64,000 nucleotides of DNA from Hordeum vulgare subsp. vulgare (GCF_904849725.1 NC_058518.1:12048147-12112146); one strand, 5' to 3'; positions 34,241 through 47,113 are shown, counted from the first letter of the stretch. Numbers and translations: made by a program. The notes: generated by a model not told the origin, from the letters alone.

Positions 34241-35942
34241 TTAGGGAATTTTTCAATCCCCATCGAGTTCTTCGATCTCTCCTTCTCTCCCTGACGGCAC
34301 CGACGACTACATCAACGCCGCCAGGCTGCGGAGCTCGCTGTCGACACCCTCGCCGCACCCTGCCTCTTGGGCCCGACGCCACCGCCCCCTGCCCTGACGC
34401 CGCCACTCTCCGCGCCCCTGCCCTGCCCCGACACCGCCATGCCCCTGCCCCGGCGCTGCCGCTCCACAGTCGGCCGGTAACCCCCTCCTCCCTCCTTCCT
34501 CCCTTACCCAAAGGCACAAAATGGAAGATGTTTGTTAATTAGAATCAAACATGTAGGCAGAGTTGTATCATAAATAAATTTAAGATAAAATCAAACATGG
34601 AACAGATGGACCTACATAAAGAATGCTAAGACCGAACATAATATCATTCACTGAAATATGCAGGAAAGATGTTAAATGGATCTCTTAATAATTTTCTATC
34701 ACATTCAAATCTCTACTCGAGTATTTGTCGTATGAGTGTTTTACATTTTTTGTGAAATTTAAATTCTTATTAGTAGTCACCTTTGCTTTCTTATATATCT
34801 TCAAATAGACCTCTCGGCACTCATCATGGACATGCATTTTTATTTCTCACAAATATATTCAGGAGGTTTAACTTACATATAACCCATGCGAAAGATGCAT
34901 GATTGGAAGAGACGTATACCTTGTCGGATTGCATATCTAGCGGTTTTATATATGCATGCATATGCCATTATTTGAGATCTTGCCATGTGGATCACCTTAT
35001 CTCTTATTTTAATCTTCATTCAAAGGCATGATATTACATGAGTGTTGTATACATATATTGTTAAAGTTTGATTGTTCAAATATATAAAGCTTTTTGTACA
35101 ATGGAAGTTGCTTTTTGTTGAATTATTGATGTCTTCTTATATTTTCCAAAATATTGTAATATAGAAAAAAGTACTTACCCAGTCATACACAATTGGAAAG
35201 AATATACGAATACAGAAAACACAATCATGGGTGTTGTATGCCCCCATACCTTACATTGTTGATGATCTGGCCGTTGACTGGTGCTAGAAGTTCTCCCGCT
35301 CTTGGATCATGTCAAGGGCAAAGGGAGGTAGCCCCAAACTATGATATAATTATTTTTGCATGTTTGCTGGGTACATTTCAATATTTGAAATACATTTCAA
35401 ACAAAACTCTTAGTTATAGTGGCTCCATGGTGCATATAAACTGGTTATTTCTACATGTTTATTTGGTACATTTCAATATTTGGAATACACTCTAAACAAA
35501 AATCTGCTAAGTCTAAAACTGACAGAATTAAAACTTGTCATGTTTCCATGATGTTTCCCACTAATCTATAACTTTTTAACCTGATCAGTAAACATGTTTT
35601 TCCATGCATTACGAGTACACTCATACAATGCCTTTTATTCCCTTGCCATGTTAATTATAATGGTTTGCTGTTAACAGTAAGTTGCAACTTGTGAGTTCAT
35701 TTGTAATTGATACATGCATCGTATGTTTTTGCACCATGGAATATTTTAAACTATGGCATGTCTACTGTAGTTGGATAATTTTTGCTCTTTGGAGTTTATT
35801 TTCCTAGTGTATAACATCCATGCTAAAACTTTTTGTCAATGTTCTGCCAGCACCTACACTGCATATTTTCACTAAGTCTGTATCTGTAAAAGCATGTTTG
35901 CATCTTGTTGACTTTATTGCAATTAATCCATGAACATAGGAA
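34241..35942 (+). other. Leader and intron-like CACTA sequence
   Basis: A GC-rich leader (34250-34480, proline-codon rich, ending CCGGTAACCCC, a possible splice donor) passes into AT-rich intron-like DNA. A duplicated phrase GTACATTTCAATATTTG(A/G)AATACA occurs at about 35369 and 35467, with TTATTT(T/C)TxCATGTTT just upstream of each. No coding sequence was recognised. Confidence 0.4.
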
Positions 35943-36068
35943 ATGTCTCACGACGATTATTTGAGGTGTGAACTCTACGACGACTATCGGGGTGTGTGCG
36001 ACAGGCCTCACCTGCAAGACGGCATGTTCCTCATCATCAAGTTTGACGAGACCTTCGATCTTGTTACG
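35943..36068 (+). CDS. Orphan exon-like ORF of unknown function in the CACTA
   Basis: ATG at 35943 opens MSHDDYLRCELYDDYRGVCD and continues 42 codons to a well-formed splice donor (ACG|GTACGT at 36069). A plausible acceptor (ACATAG) lies three bases before the ATG. Composition is protein-like: acidic and aromatic, with no stop until 36123 if unspliced. I recognise no domain. Position suggests the first coding exon of a CACTA-carried gene whose later exons are lost or not recognised. Partial; not a confirmed gene. Confidence 0.35.
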
Positions 36069-36200
36069 GTACGTAACGATGACAAGTGTTTTTTCGTAAT
36101 TTGTAAAATTGGAATGGAAAGATGACCACTTTATTATCACAGAGCAATGCCAATATGTAAAATTAATTATTACGTAATACAAATATAAATCAGACCAAAT

Positions 36201-37708
36201 CAAGTTTGTATTTATTAGGCCCATAGTTTTAACACTAAGAGCAATGCCAATAAGTAAAATGAATTATCACATAATATGAATATAGATCAGATCAAACTAA
36301 ATTAGTATTCATTCGGTTTACTTTTTACCTCTATGTATTTAAGTAATCCATTAGATCTGTGCATTCTTCACTTTAGGTAACTATCTATATATACATAATT
36401 TTAAAAGATAGCATGATATAATTTTATTTGATGAAACCCGTAAACAGTTTACTGAGCAATAAAAGTAATAATAATATCGGAGTACTTGTACGTGTAAGAG
36501 GGCAATAAAATATACATGAAGATCTCTTTTTTGAAATGAAAAACTTATTATGATATACAATACGTAAAAAAGAAGCCATTTTTAAGGATAATGTTCATAA
36601 ATAATACTTTTTATAAAAAAATGAATGGTACTATTTATAAATACTACTCCCTCCGTTCTAAAATAACTGTCTCAAGCTTAGCACAACTTTGTACTAGAGG
36701 TACTACAAAGTTGAGACATTTATTTTGGTACAGAGGGAGTAATACTTTTTATAAAATTATTTTTGGAAATGTGAAACCATATGATGTTTTCTATACGTAA
36801 GAAATCGCTATTTTCATCTATAGCACTGTTCACAAGCGAGTACTGTTTACACATGAGTACCAATCACTGGTGAACACGTACATAAACAGTAGGAGATTGA
36901 ATGACTACTGTTCATGGGTACTATTTGCTGTTGGACAAGTAAATGAGCAGTAGAAGATTGAAAAAAGTCAAAAAAAAAGGGAAAGATTTCCGCTTAAGTA
37001 TAGTAACTTATTTGGAGCACACACGGGCACTCACACACAATTTGTGGACCACACACCAACACCGTGATTGGGAAACTTGGTTTCACATTTGCCGCACATT
37101 TGATTTTGAAATATTGAATCGTACATATATTATCATATTAAAAAGTTATGTACACATACAGCAAAAACAAAAAAGTTAACCAATGCCAGCTCTGGGTAGC
37201 ATGGAGAAAATTACAAATGTATCTCAGTCCAAGATTTTAATTTTTGTGCCTTTGCTGGTTTTGCTCTCATCATGGCTTTATCAAGTTCTTCCTGAAGGTG
37301 GTGTAACCAGGCCTGAATAGCTGGGTTGATAGCTTTGAAAACTTTATCATTTCGCATATGCCGCAAATTTTCGTGTCCGCTTAAGTTTGTGTCAAATGTG
37401 CTAAAATAAGGCTTTGAATTGCAGCGTAGATGTGTGATCTACGAAATGTATGCGCGCACCCCTGCTTGCCCCTGCAAGTGCTTGCCCCTGCAAAATTCTC
37501 CTAGAAGTCACCTATGATAATAAAAATGACAAGTCTTCTTTATTTTCATTTGCAAGAAGAAGACTTCTTTATTTTATGTTATTTTTATTTTTTTATAATT
37601 GCTTGTTTATTTTCTTTGCAATGTTTTCCTATCTAGATATTATCGTTTAGGGAGGAAGTACAAAAACATGTAAATACGTATAGTTTTCTAGGAGAGGCTA
37701 GTACATAA
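36201..37708. other. AT-rich intergenic DNA with a MITE, no gene
   Basis: Outside the Stowaway element at 36647 nothing was recognised. The phrases ACTGTTxACAxxxGAGTAC and ACTGTTCATGGGTACTA recur around 36826-36925. CCCCTGC(A/T)AGTGCTTGCCCCTGCAA forms a small repeat at 37460-37495. Confidence 0.45.
36647..36739. mobile_element. Stowaway MITE, 93 bp
   Basis: CTCCCTCCGTTCTAAAATAA and the reverse complement of the right end CTCCCTCTGTACCAAAATAA are inverted repeats, flanked by TA (36645-36646 and 36740-36741). It shares length, ends and the interior CTTAGCACAACTTTGTACT with 15159-15251. Confidence 0.95.
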
Positions 37709-37714
37709 TACATA

Positions 37715-37874
37715 CTCCCTCCGTACCTAAATATAAGTCTTTTAAGATATTTCACTAGGTGTCTACATACGGAGCAAAATAAATGAATCTATACTCTAAA
37801 ATATGTCTGTATACATCCGTATGTAGTCCATTAGTTGAACCTCTAGAAACACTTATATTTAGGAACGGAGGGAG
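37715..37874. mobile_element. Stowaway MITE, 160 bp (Thalos-like)
   Basis: CTCCCTCCGTACCTAAATAT and the reverse complement of the right end CTCCCTCCGTTCCTAAATAT are almost perfect inverted repeats, flanked by TA at 37713-37714 and 37875-37876. It is the best-preserved MITE in the window. The family name is from memory. Confidence 0.96.
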
Positions 37875-37908
37875 TACATGATTTTATTAGGAAAAGGAAG
37901 TTGCAAGT

Positions 37909-39469
37909 TGATACGTCTCAAACGTATCTATAATTTTTGATTGTTTCATGCTGTTATCTTGTCAACTTTGGATGTTTTATATACCTTTTTGTATCTTTTT
38001 TGGGACTAACTTATTAATTCAGTGCCAAGTGTCAATTCCTGTTTTTCTGTGTTTTTGACTCTTTTCAGATCTGATTTTGGAACGGAGTCCAAATGGAAAA
38101 AAAAATCCCCGAAATGAATTTTTCCAGAACAGAAGAAGATCGGGGGACTTGAGGGCCAAGGCAGGAGGCCCACAGAGGGACCACAAGCCATGTAGTCGCG
38201 GCCACGGGGCCCGCGGCTACCACGCTTATGGCCCCCGTGGAGCTCCCCTGCCCTAGCTCTTTGGCCTATATATTCCCTAAAATCCCAGAAAAAATCAGGG
38301 CGTCCACGAAACCACTTTTCCGCCGCCGCAAGCTTCCGTTTCCGCGAGATCTCATCTGGAGACCCTTCCCGGTGCCCTGTCGGAGGGGACTTTGGAGCTG
38401 GAGGGCTTCTACATCAACATCATTGCCTCTCCAATGACTCATGAGTAGTCTACTTCAGACCTACGGGTCCGTAGTTAGTAGCTAGATGACTTCTTCTCTC
38501 TCTTGGATCTTCAATACAAAGTTCTCCATGATCTTCATGGAGATATATCCGATGTAATACTCTTGGGCGGTGTGTTTGTCGAGATCCGATGAATTGTGGA
38601 TTTGTGATCAGATTATCTATGAATTATATTTGAGTCTTTGCTGATTTCTTATATGCATGATTTGATATCCTTGTAAGTCTCTCCGGGTCTTGGGTTTTGT
38701 TTGGCCAACTAGATCTATGATTCTTGCAAATGGGAGAAGTGCTTGGTTTTGGGTTCATACCGTGCAGTGACCTTTCCCAGTGACAGAAGGGGCAGCAAGG
38801 CACGCATCGTGTTGTTGCCATCAAGGGTAACAAGATGGGCTTTCATCATAGATTTGAGATTGTCCATCTACATCATGTCATCTTGCTTAAGGCGTTACTC
38901 TGTTTTTATGAACTCAATACACTAGATGCATGCTGGATAGCGGTCGACGTGTGGACTAATAGTAGTACATGCAAAAAGTATCGGTCTACTTGTTTTGGAC
39001 ATGATGCCTATATGTATGATCATTACCATAGATAACGTCATGACTTTGCGCGGTTCTATCAATTGCTCGACAGTAATTCGTTCACCCACCGTCTACTTGC
39101 TTTCATGAGAGAAGCCACTAGTGAACACTACGGCCCCCGGGTCTACTCACAATTATCATCTCAGCTTTTACTTTTACTTTGCTTTGTTTACTTTTTGCTT
39201 TCAGTTCTCACTTTGCAAACAATCTATAAGGGTTGACAACCCCTTCATAGCGTTGGGTGCAAGCTCTTTGTGTTTGTGTAGGTACTTGTGACTTGACGCG
39301 ATCCTCCTACTCGATTGATACATTGGTTCTCAAACTGAGGGAAATACTTACCGTTGTTGTGCTACATCACCCTTTACTCTTTAAGGGAACACCAACGCAA
39401 GGCTCCAAGGCCGCGGGGGAATCCTTTGCATATTTGCCAAGGAAATGCCTATAGGCGTAGCCAGCAGCA
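37909..39469 (+). repeat. 5' LTR of the non-autonomous Gypsy element
   Basis: It starts TGATACGTCTCAAACGTATC and ends GTAGCCAGCAGCA, 1561 bp. CCTATATATTCCC at about 38267 is the likely LTR promoter box. Frames inside are spurious. The same LTR type recurs at 43533, 44073 and 55373. Confidence 0.9.
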
Positions 39470-39479
39470 GAAGGATTTC

Positions 39480-39497
39480 TGGTGCCGTTGCCGGGGA
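39480..39497 (+). other. Primer binding site, tRNA-Asp
   Basis: TGGTGCCGTTGCCGGGGA differs by one base from the complement of the plant tRNA-Asp(GUC) 3' end as I remember it (TGGCGCCGTTGCCGGGGA). It lies 11 bases after the LTR and sets minus-strand DNA priming. Confidence 0.85.
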
Positions 39498-39706
39498 GAT
39501 CAAGTCAAGATCTATCCAAGTTAGTGTCACAAAGTCATCTCTTGCATTTACCTTTTTTGCCAGTTGCCTCTTGTTTTCCTCTCCCCACTTCACATTTGCC
39601 GTTTTCATTTGCCTTTCTCCTTTGCCATTTTATTTTGTCTTTTGCCTTCTTTTTTCGCCCGTTTTTCTCGCTTGCTCTTGGGCTTGTTCGTGAGAGGGCT
39701 TTCCTC

Positions 39707-40837
39707 ATGGCCAAACCAAATTATTTCAGAAGGTTGGAAGAGATTGAAATTGGTGTCAAAGGTTTCATGTCTTCTCAGCTTGACCAAAATAGTTACTTCC
39801 ATAGGGAATTAAAAGAGCAAAATTCTTTTAAGGCCTGTTTGAATAAAGAAGTTGATGATATGGCCAAAGAATTCCTTGCACTAAATTCTCAGCTTGCTCA
39901 CCTTGAAAAATTGGTTGGCCAAATTTCTGACAAGCAGGCTACCTTAGTCAATAAGATGGCAGCTAAACCTGAAATTTGTGATGCAAATCATGAAGATCTT
40001 AAAGTGCTTGGTGTGACTCCTCTTGAATCATTGTTTTCGCGTGTCAAACCTATTGATGAAGGGGTTGGATATGAATCCACTTTGGTTGAAAAACGTCCCA
40101 ATGATTCGGAGTCCACCTATCTTGATGATAAAGGTGTGGAGAGTGGAGTGGAATAAATCAAAATATTGGGTAGTAATGAAACTCCCACTTTGGATTTCAA
40201 GGAATTCAATTATGATAGTTGCTCCTTGTTTGAATGCATTTCCTTGATGCAATCCATTGCAAACTCTCCACATGCTTATAGCCAAAGCAAAGCCTTTACT
40301 GCACATATCGTAGATGCTATGATGAAATATCTTGAAGAGAAACTCAAATTAGAAGTCTCTATACCTAAAAAAATTCACGATGAGTGGGAACCTACTATCA
40401 AAATCAAAATCAAAAACTATGAATGCAATGCTTTGTGTGATTTGGGTGCTAGTGTTTCCGCGATTCCAAAGTCTTTATGTGATATTCTTGGTTTTCATGA
40501 GATTGAAGAGTGTTCTCTTAATTTGCATCTTGCAGATTCTACTGTCAAGAAATCCATGGGAAGGATAAATGATGTTCTTATTGTTGCAAATAATAACTAT
40601 GTACCCATGGATTTCATTGTACTTGACATAGATTGCAATCCTTCATGTCCCATTATTCTTGGTAGATCTTTCCTAAGGACTATTGGTGCTATCATCGATA
40701 TGAAGGAAGGGAATATTAGATTTCAATTTCCTCTAAAGAAGGGCATGGAGAATTTTCCTAGAAAGAAAATAAGATTGCCTTATGAATCTATGATGAGGGC
40801 TACTTATGGTTTGAGCACCAAAGATGACTATACGTGA
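39707..40837 (+). pseudogene. Gag-protease polyprotein of the Gypsy element, one in-frame stop
   Basis: ATG at 39707 (MAKPNYFRRLEEIEIGVKGF) begins a frame of 376 codons plus the terminal stop at 40835-40837, interrupted only by TAA at 40154. The first part is gag-like and partly coiled-coil (LNSQLAHLEKLVGQISDKQ). The second part is a retropepsin-type aspartic protease: the active-site loop is CDLGASVSAIP (near 40435-40467), followed by LADSTVKK, MDFIVLDID and IILGRSFLRTIGAIID. The frame then ends; no reverse transcriptase follows. No CCHC zinc knuckle was seen. An upstream in-frame extension from 39482 lies in the leader and is not used here because 39707 is the first ATG giving gag-like sequence. 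Confidence 0.75.
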
Positions 40838-43532
40838 TTCCATCACCTTATGCCTAGCTAAGGGCGTTAAACAATAGCGCTTGTTGGGAGGCAACCCAAC
40901 GAATCTATCCTTTTTATTTATGTTTTGTGTTTTCCACACTTTCATAATTCTGTTATGATTGTGTTTTTTGTGTTTCTTTTGCGTTTGTGCCAAGTGAAAC
41001 CGTTATGATTAGTCTTGGGAATGATCGTTTGATCATGCTGGAAAAGACTGAAACTTTCTGCTCACGAAAAGAATTTTCTTTTTTTTTCTGTGAGATATTT
41101 TTAGTTGGTTCGTTTTGCTGCTGATTGCTAGGCAAATTCTTCAGACTTTCGTAATTTGTCAGAATTTTTGAAGGAACAGAAGTATACGAAGTATACAGAT
41201 TGCTACAGACTGGTCTGCGGTTAACAGATTCTGTTTTTGTTGAGTTGGTTGCTTATTTTGATGAAACTATGGATAGTATCGGGGGGTATTAGTCATGGAA
41301 GATTGAAAATACAGTAACCCAACATCAACATAAGTAGAATTTAAGTTTGCTACAGTACCTAAGGAAGTGGTGATTTGCTTTCTTATACTAATGATATCAC
41401 GAGTTTCTCTTTAAGTTTCATGTTGTGAAGTTTTCAAGTTTTGGGTGAAGTTCTTATGGACAAAGAGATAAAGAGTGGCAAGAGATCAAGCTTGGGGATG
41501 CCCAAGGCACCCCAAGTTGATTCAAGGATGCCGAAAAAGCCTAAGCTTGGGGTTGCCCCGGGAAGGCATCCCCTCTTTCGTCTTCAACCTATCGGTAACG
41601 TTACTTGGGGCTATATTTTTATTCACCACATGTTATGTGTTTTGCTTGGAGCGTCTTGTATCTTAGGAGTCTTTTATTTTTGTTGTGTCACAATCTTCCT
41701 TGCTGCACACCTAGAGAGAGAGACATGCACTCATCGTGATTTTGTCGAGCTTCACTTATATCCTTTGGTTAGGCAATTCAGCTCACATGTGTTTCACTTA
41801 TATCTTTTGAGCTAGTTGATTTTGCTCTGTGTGTTTCACTTCTATCTTTTGGAACACGGAAGTGCGTGGCGTGGTAGTTAATCTATGCTATGAAAGTAGT
41901 CTCAAAAGGGGTAGTTATCCAAAGGGATATGAAAACTTCCACCTTCATGTGCATTGAGTAGTTAGAGAAGTTTGATTCATCTCAATTAGTTTTGAGTTGT
42001 GGTTTTGGTAATATTGAAGTTATACTAGTAAGGTGTTGTGGATCTAGAAATACTTGTGTTGAAGTTTGTGATTCCCGTAGCATGCACGTATGGTGAACCG
42101 CTATGTGATGAAGTCTGAGCATGATTAGTTTATTAATTGTCATCCTTTGTGTAGCGGTCGGGATCGCGCGATGGTTTATACCTACCAACCCTTCCCCTAG
42201 GAGTATGCGTTGAATGCTTTGTTTCGATTACTAATAAACTTTTGCAACAAGTATATGAGTTCTTCATGACTAATGTTGAGTCCATGGTTTAGATGCACTT
42301 TCACCTTCCACCATCACTATCTTCTTTAGCGTCGTGCAACTTTCGCCGGTGCATAAAACCCACCATTAGCCTCCCTCAAAACAGACACCATACCTACCTA
42401 CTATGGCTTTTTCAAAGCCATTCCGAGATATATTGCCATGCAACTACCACCATGACATGTGCCACCACTTCTACATTGCCATTGCATGATCATAAGATAG
42501 CTAGCATGATGTTTCCATTGATGTATATGCCATGCTAGATCATTGTCATGGTATACTACCGAAGGCATTTCATATAGAGTCATCATTGCTCTAAGTTTTG
42601 AGTTGTAAGTGTGATGATCATCATTGATGGAGCATTGTCCCATGTGAGGAAATAAAAGAGGCCAGCGAAGCCCATTTACAAAAAGAGGCCAAAGATGCCC
42701 ACCAAAAAAAAAGAGGCCAAAGATCCAACCAAAAAAATGAGAGAAAAAGAGAGAAGGGACAATGCTACTATCCTTCCACACTTGTGCTTATTAAGCACCA
42801 TGATCTTCATGATTGAGAGTCTCTCGTTTTGTCACCACCATATAGCTAGTGGGAAATTTTTATTATATAACTTAGCTTGTATATTCCAATGATGGGCTTC
42901 CTCAAAATTGCCTTAGGTCTTCGTGAGCAAGCAAGTTGGATGCACACCCACTAGTTTTCTTTAAGAGCTTTCACATACTTTTAGCTCTAGTGCATCATTT
43001 TTATGGCAATCCCTACTCATTCACATTGATATCTATTGATGATCATCTCCATAGCTCATTCATATGCCTAGTCAATGTGACCATCTTCTCCTTTTGCCTT
43101 GCAACCTCCACCACACTCCATTCCACTTATAGTGCTAAAACCATGGCTCACGCTCATGTATTGCGTGAGAGTTGAAAAAGTTTGACAAACTAAAGGTGTG
43201 AAAACAATTGCTTGGCCAATACCGAGGTTGTGCATGATTTAAATTCGTTGTGCAAGGATGATAGAGCATAGCCAGACTATATGATTTTATAGGGATAACT
43301 TTATTTTGGCCATGTTATTTTGAAAGTTCATGATTACCTTGCTAGTTTGCTTGACGTATTATTGTCTCCGCGTCAATAGCAAACTATTGTTTTGAATCTA
43401 ACGGATCTGAACATTCATGTCACATAAGAGGAGTTACAAAGGACATCTATGCTAGGTAGCATGAAACCATCAAAAATTCATTTTTATCACTTCCCTACTC
43501 GAGGACGAGCAGGAGTTAAGCTTGGGGATGCT
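40838..43532 (+). other. Non-coding internal region of the Gypsy element, up to the purine tract
   Basis: Right after the stop is GGGCGTTAAACAATAGCGC with TTGTTGGGAGGCAACCCAA, a stem-like block I recall after the coding region of such elements. AAGCTTGGGGATGC at 43518-43531 is the polypurine tract before the 3' LTR. Near-copies lie at 41488 (AAGCTTGGGGATGCC) and 41543 (AAGCTTGGGGTTGCC). The remaining 2.5 kb holds no recognised gene. Confidence 0.7.
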
Positions 43533-44072
43533 TGATACGTCTCAAACGTATCTATAATTTTTTATGGTTTCATGTTGTTATCTTGTCAACTTTGGATGTT
43601 TTATATACCTTTTTGTATCTTTTTTGGGACTAACTTATTAATTCAGTGCCAAGTGCCAGTTCCTGTTTTTTCTGTGTTTTTGACTCTTTTCAGATCTGAT
43701 TTTGGAACGGAGTCCAAACGGAATAAAATCCCCGAAATGAATTTTTCCATAACAGAAGAAGATCAGGGGACTTGAGGGCCAAGGCAGGAGGCCCACAGGG
43801 GGCCCACAAGCCCTGTTGCACGGCGAGGGGGGCCCGCGGCTACCAGGCTTGTGGCCCCCCTGGAGCTCCCCTGCCCTAACTCTTTGGCCTATATATTCCC
43901 TAAAATCCCATAAAAAATCAGGGCGTCCACGAAACCACTTTTCCGCCGCCGCAAGCTTCCGTTTCCGCGAGATCTCATCTCGAGACCCTTCCCGGTGCCC
44001 TGCCGGATGGGACTTTGGAGCTGGAGGGCTTCTACATCAACATCATGGCCTCTCCAATGACTCGTGAGTAGT
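43533..44072 (+). repeat. 3' LTR of the Gypsy element, first 540 bp
   Basis: It starts TGATACGTCTCAAACGTATC right after the purine tract and runs to TGACTCGTGAGTAGT. It is interrupted by a same-family unit flanked by GTAGT (44068-44072 and 55368-55372) and resumes at 55373. Confidence 0.9.
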
Positions 44073-45296
44073 TGATACGTCTCAAACGTATCTATAATTT
44101 TTGATGGTTTCATGTTGTTATCTTGTCATTTTTGGATGTTTTATGTACCTTTTATATCTTTTTTGGGGACTAACTTATTAATTCAGTGCCAAGTGCCAGT
44201 TCCTGTTTTTTCTGTGTTTTTGGCTCTTTTCAGATCTGATTTTGGAACGGGGTCCAAACGGAATAAAATCACCGAAATAAGCTTTTCCCGAACAGAAGAA
44301 GATCAGGGGGCTTGAGGGCCAAGCTAGGAGGGCTACAGGGGGGCCACAAGCCCCCTATCCGCCACGAGGGGGGCGGCGACCAGCAGGCTTGTGGCCTCCC
44401 TGGCGCCCCCCTAACCTAGCTCCTTCACCTATATATTCCCTAAAATACAGAAAAAAATCAAGGGATCCCCGAAAATACTTTTCCGCCGCCGCAAGCTTCC
44501 GTTTCCGCGAGATCTCATCTGGAGACTCTTGCCGGTGCCCTGCCGGAGGGGACATTAGAGTTGGAGGGCTTCTACATCAACATCATCGCCCCTCCAATGA
44601 CTCGTGAGTAGTTCACTTCAGACCTACGGGTCCGTAGTTAGTAGCTAGATGGCTTCTTCTCTCTTTTGGATCTTCAATACAAAGTTCTCCATGATCTTAA
44701 TGGAGATCTATCCGATGTAATCCTCTTTGGCGGTGTGTTTGTCGAGATCCGATGAATTGTGGATTTGTGATCAGATTATCTATGATATATATTTGAGCCT
44801 TTGCTGATTTCTTATATGCATGATTTGATATCCTTGTAAGTATCTCCGAGTCTTGGGTTTTGTTTGACCAAATAGATCTATGATTCTTGCAATGGGAGAA
44901 GTGCTTGGTTTTGGGTTCTTACCGTGTGGTGACCTTTCCCAGTGACAGTAATGGCAGCATGGCACACATCGTGCAGTTGCCATCAAGGGTAACAAGGTGG
45001 GCTTTGTCGTAGATATGAGATTGTCCATCTACTTCATGTCATCTTGCTTAAGGCGTTACTCTGTTCTTTTGGACTTAATACACTAGATGCATGCTGGATA
45101 GCGGTCGACGTGTGGAGTAATAGTAGTAGATGCAGAAAGTATCGGTCTACTTGTTTTGGATGTGATGCCTATAGATATAATCATTGCCATAGATGACGTC
45201 ACGACTTTGCGCGGTTCTATCAATTGCTCGACAGTAATTTGTTCACCCACCGTCTACTTGCTTTCATGAGAGAAGCCACTAGTAAACACTACGGCC

Positions 45297-47112
45297 TGTT
45301 GGAAATATGCCCTAGAGGCAATAATAAATTAGTTATTATCATATTTCTTAGTTCATGATAATCGTTTATTATCCATGCTATAATTGTATTGAATGAAGAC
45401 TTATATACATTTGTGGATACATAGACAAAACACTGTCCCTAGCAAGCCTCTAGTTGGCTAGCCAGTTGATCAAAGATAGTCAGGGTCTTCTGATTATGAA
45501 CAAGGTGTTGTTGCTTGATAACTGGATCACGTCATTAGGAGAATCACGTGATGGACTAGACCCAAACTAATAGACGTAGCATGTTGATCGTGTCATTTTC
45601 TTGCTACTGTTTTCTGCGTGTCAAGTATTTGTTCCTATGACCATGAGATCATATAACTCACTAACACTGGAGGAATACTTTGTGTGTATCAAACGTCGCA
45701 ACGTAACTGGGTGACTATAAAGATGCTCTACAGGTATCTCCGAAGGTGTTCGTTGAGTTAGTATGGATCTAGACTGGGATTTGTCACTCCGTGTGACGGA
45801 GAGGTATCTCGGGGCCCACTCGGTAATACAACATCGCACACAAGCCTTGCAAGCAATGTGACTTAGTGTAAGTTATGGGATCTTGTATTACGGAACGAGT
45901 AAAGAGACTTGCCGGTAAACGAGATTGAAATAGGTATGCGGATACTGACGATCGAATCTCGGGCAAGTAACATACCGAAGGACAAAGGGAATGACATACG
46001 GGATTATATGAATCCTTGGCACTGAGGTTCAAACGCTAAGATCTTCGTAGAATATGTGGGATCCAATATGGGCATCCAGGTCCCGCTATTGGATATTGAC
46101 CGAGGAGTCACTCGGGTCATGTCTACATAGTTCTCAAACCCGCAGGGCCTGCACACTTAAGGTTCGACGTTGTTTTATGCGTATTTGAGTTATATGGTTG
46201 GTTACCGAATGTTATTCGGAGTCCCGGATGAGATCACGGACGTCACGAGGGTTTCCGGAATGGTTCAAAAACGAAGATTGATATATAGGATGACCTCATT
46301 TGATTACCGGAAGGTTTTCGGAGTTACCGGGAATGTACCGGGAATGACGAATGGGTTCCGGGTGTTCACCGGGGGGCAACCCACCCCTGGGAAGCCCATA
46401 GGCCTTGGGGGTGGCGCACCAGCCCTTGGTGGGCTGGTGGGACAGCCCAAGAAGGCCCTATGCGCCATAGGAAGAAAATCAAAGAGAAAAGAAAAAAAAG
46501 AGGAGGTGGGAAAAGGGGGAAGGACTCCTCCTTCCAAACCTAGTTGGACTCGGTTTGGAAGGGGAGGGTTTCCCCCCTTGGCTCGGCTGACCCCCTTGGG
46601 AGTCCTTGGACCCCAAGGCAAGGTTCCCCCTCCTCCCCCTATATATACGGAGGTTTTAGGGCTGATTTTAGACGACTTTTCCACGGCAGCCCGACCACAT
46701 ACCTCCACGGTTTTTCCTCTAGATCGTGTTTCTGCGGAGCTCGGGCGGAGCCCTGCTGAGACAAGATCATCACCAACCTCCGGAGCGCAGTCATGCTGCC
46801 GGAGAACTCTTCTACCTCTCCGTCTCTCTTGCTGGATCAAGAAGGCCGAGATCATCGTCGAGCTGTACGTGTGCTGAACGCGGAGGTGCCGTCCATTCGG
46901 CACTAGATCGTGGGACTGATCGCAGGACGGTTCGCGGGGCGGATCGAGGGACGTGAGGACGTTCCACTACATCAACCGCGTTCACTAACGCTTCTGTTGT
47001 ACGGTCTACAAGGGTATGTAGATCACACATCCCCTCTCGTAGATGGACATCACCATGATAGGTCTTCGTGCGCGTAGGAAAAATTTTGTTTCCCATGCGA
47101 CGTTCCCCAACA
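45297..47112 (+). repeat. 5' LTR of the Copia element
   Basis: TGTTGGAAATATGCCCTAGA to CGACGTTCCCCAACA, 1816 bp. The TATATATA box is at about 46640. It differs from the solo LTRs at 137 and 4734 in its first 60 bases (GGAAAT versus GGAATT; TTCTTAGTTCATG in place of CCTGTATCAAG) and shares this with the 3' LTR. Confidence 0.95.
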
Positions 47113-47113
47113 G

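Larger units (their letters stand above)
26687..36200 (+). mobile_element. CACTA (En/Spm-type) transposon, composite, right end not found
   Basis: The left end is CACTAGTAGAAAAC at 26687, followed by subterminal repeats containing TTTAGTCCCGGTT and its inverse. Inside are a TNP2 transposase pseudogene (27776-32451), 333-bp tandem repeats, palindromic CCGGT repeats with a TATA box, and a spliced-looking exon at about 35943. A second terminus of the same type at 30212 belongs to a piece of another CACTA lodged in the TNP2 gene. The trinucleotides flanking 26687 (CCC) and 30212 (AGA) do not match. No right terminus is seen before 37,700. It resembles the Caspar group of Triticeae CACTA elements; this is memory, not a search. 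Confidence 0.75.

Noticed and set aside
46170..46877. 235-codon frame in the Copia 5' LTR and similar ones in other LTR copies
   Set aside because: Lies within the LTR untranslated/promoter region, recurs in each LTR copy with different breaks, and has no known domain.
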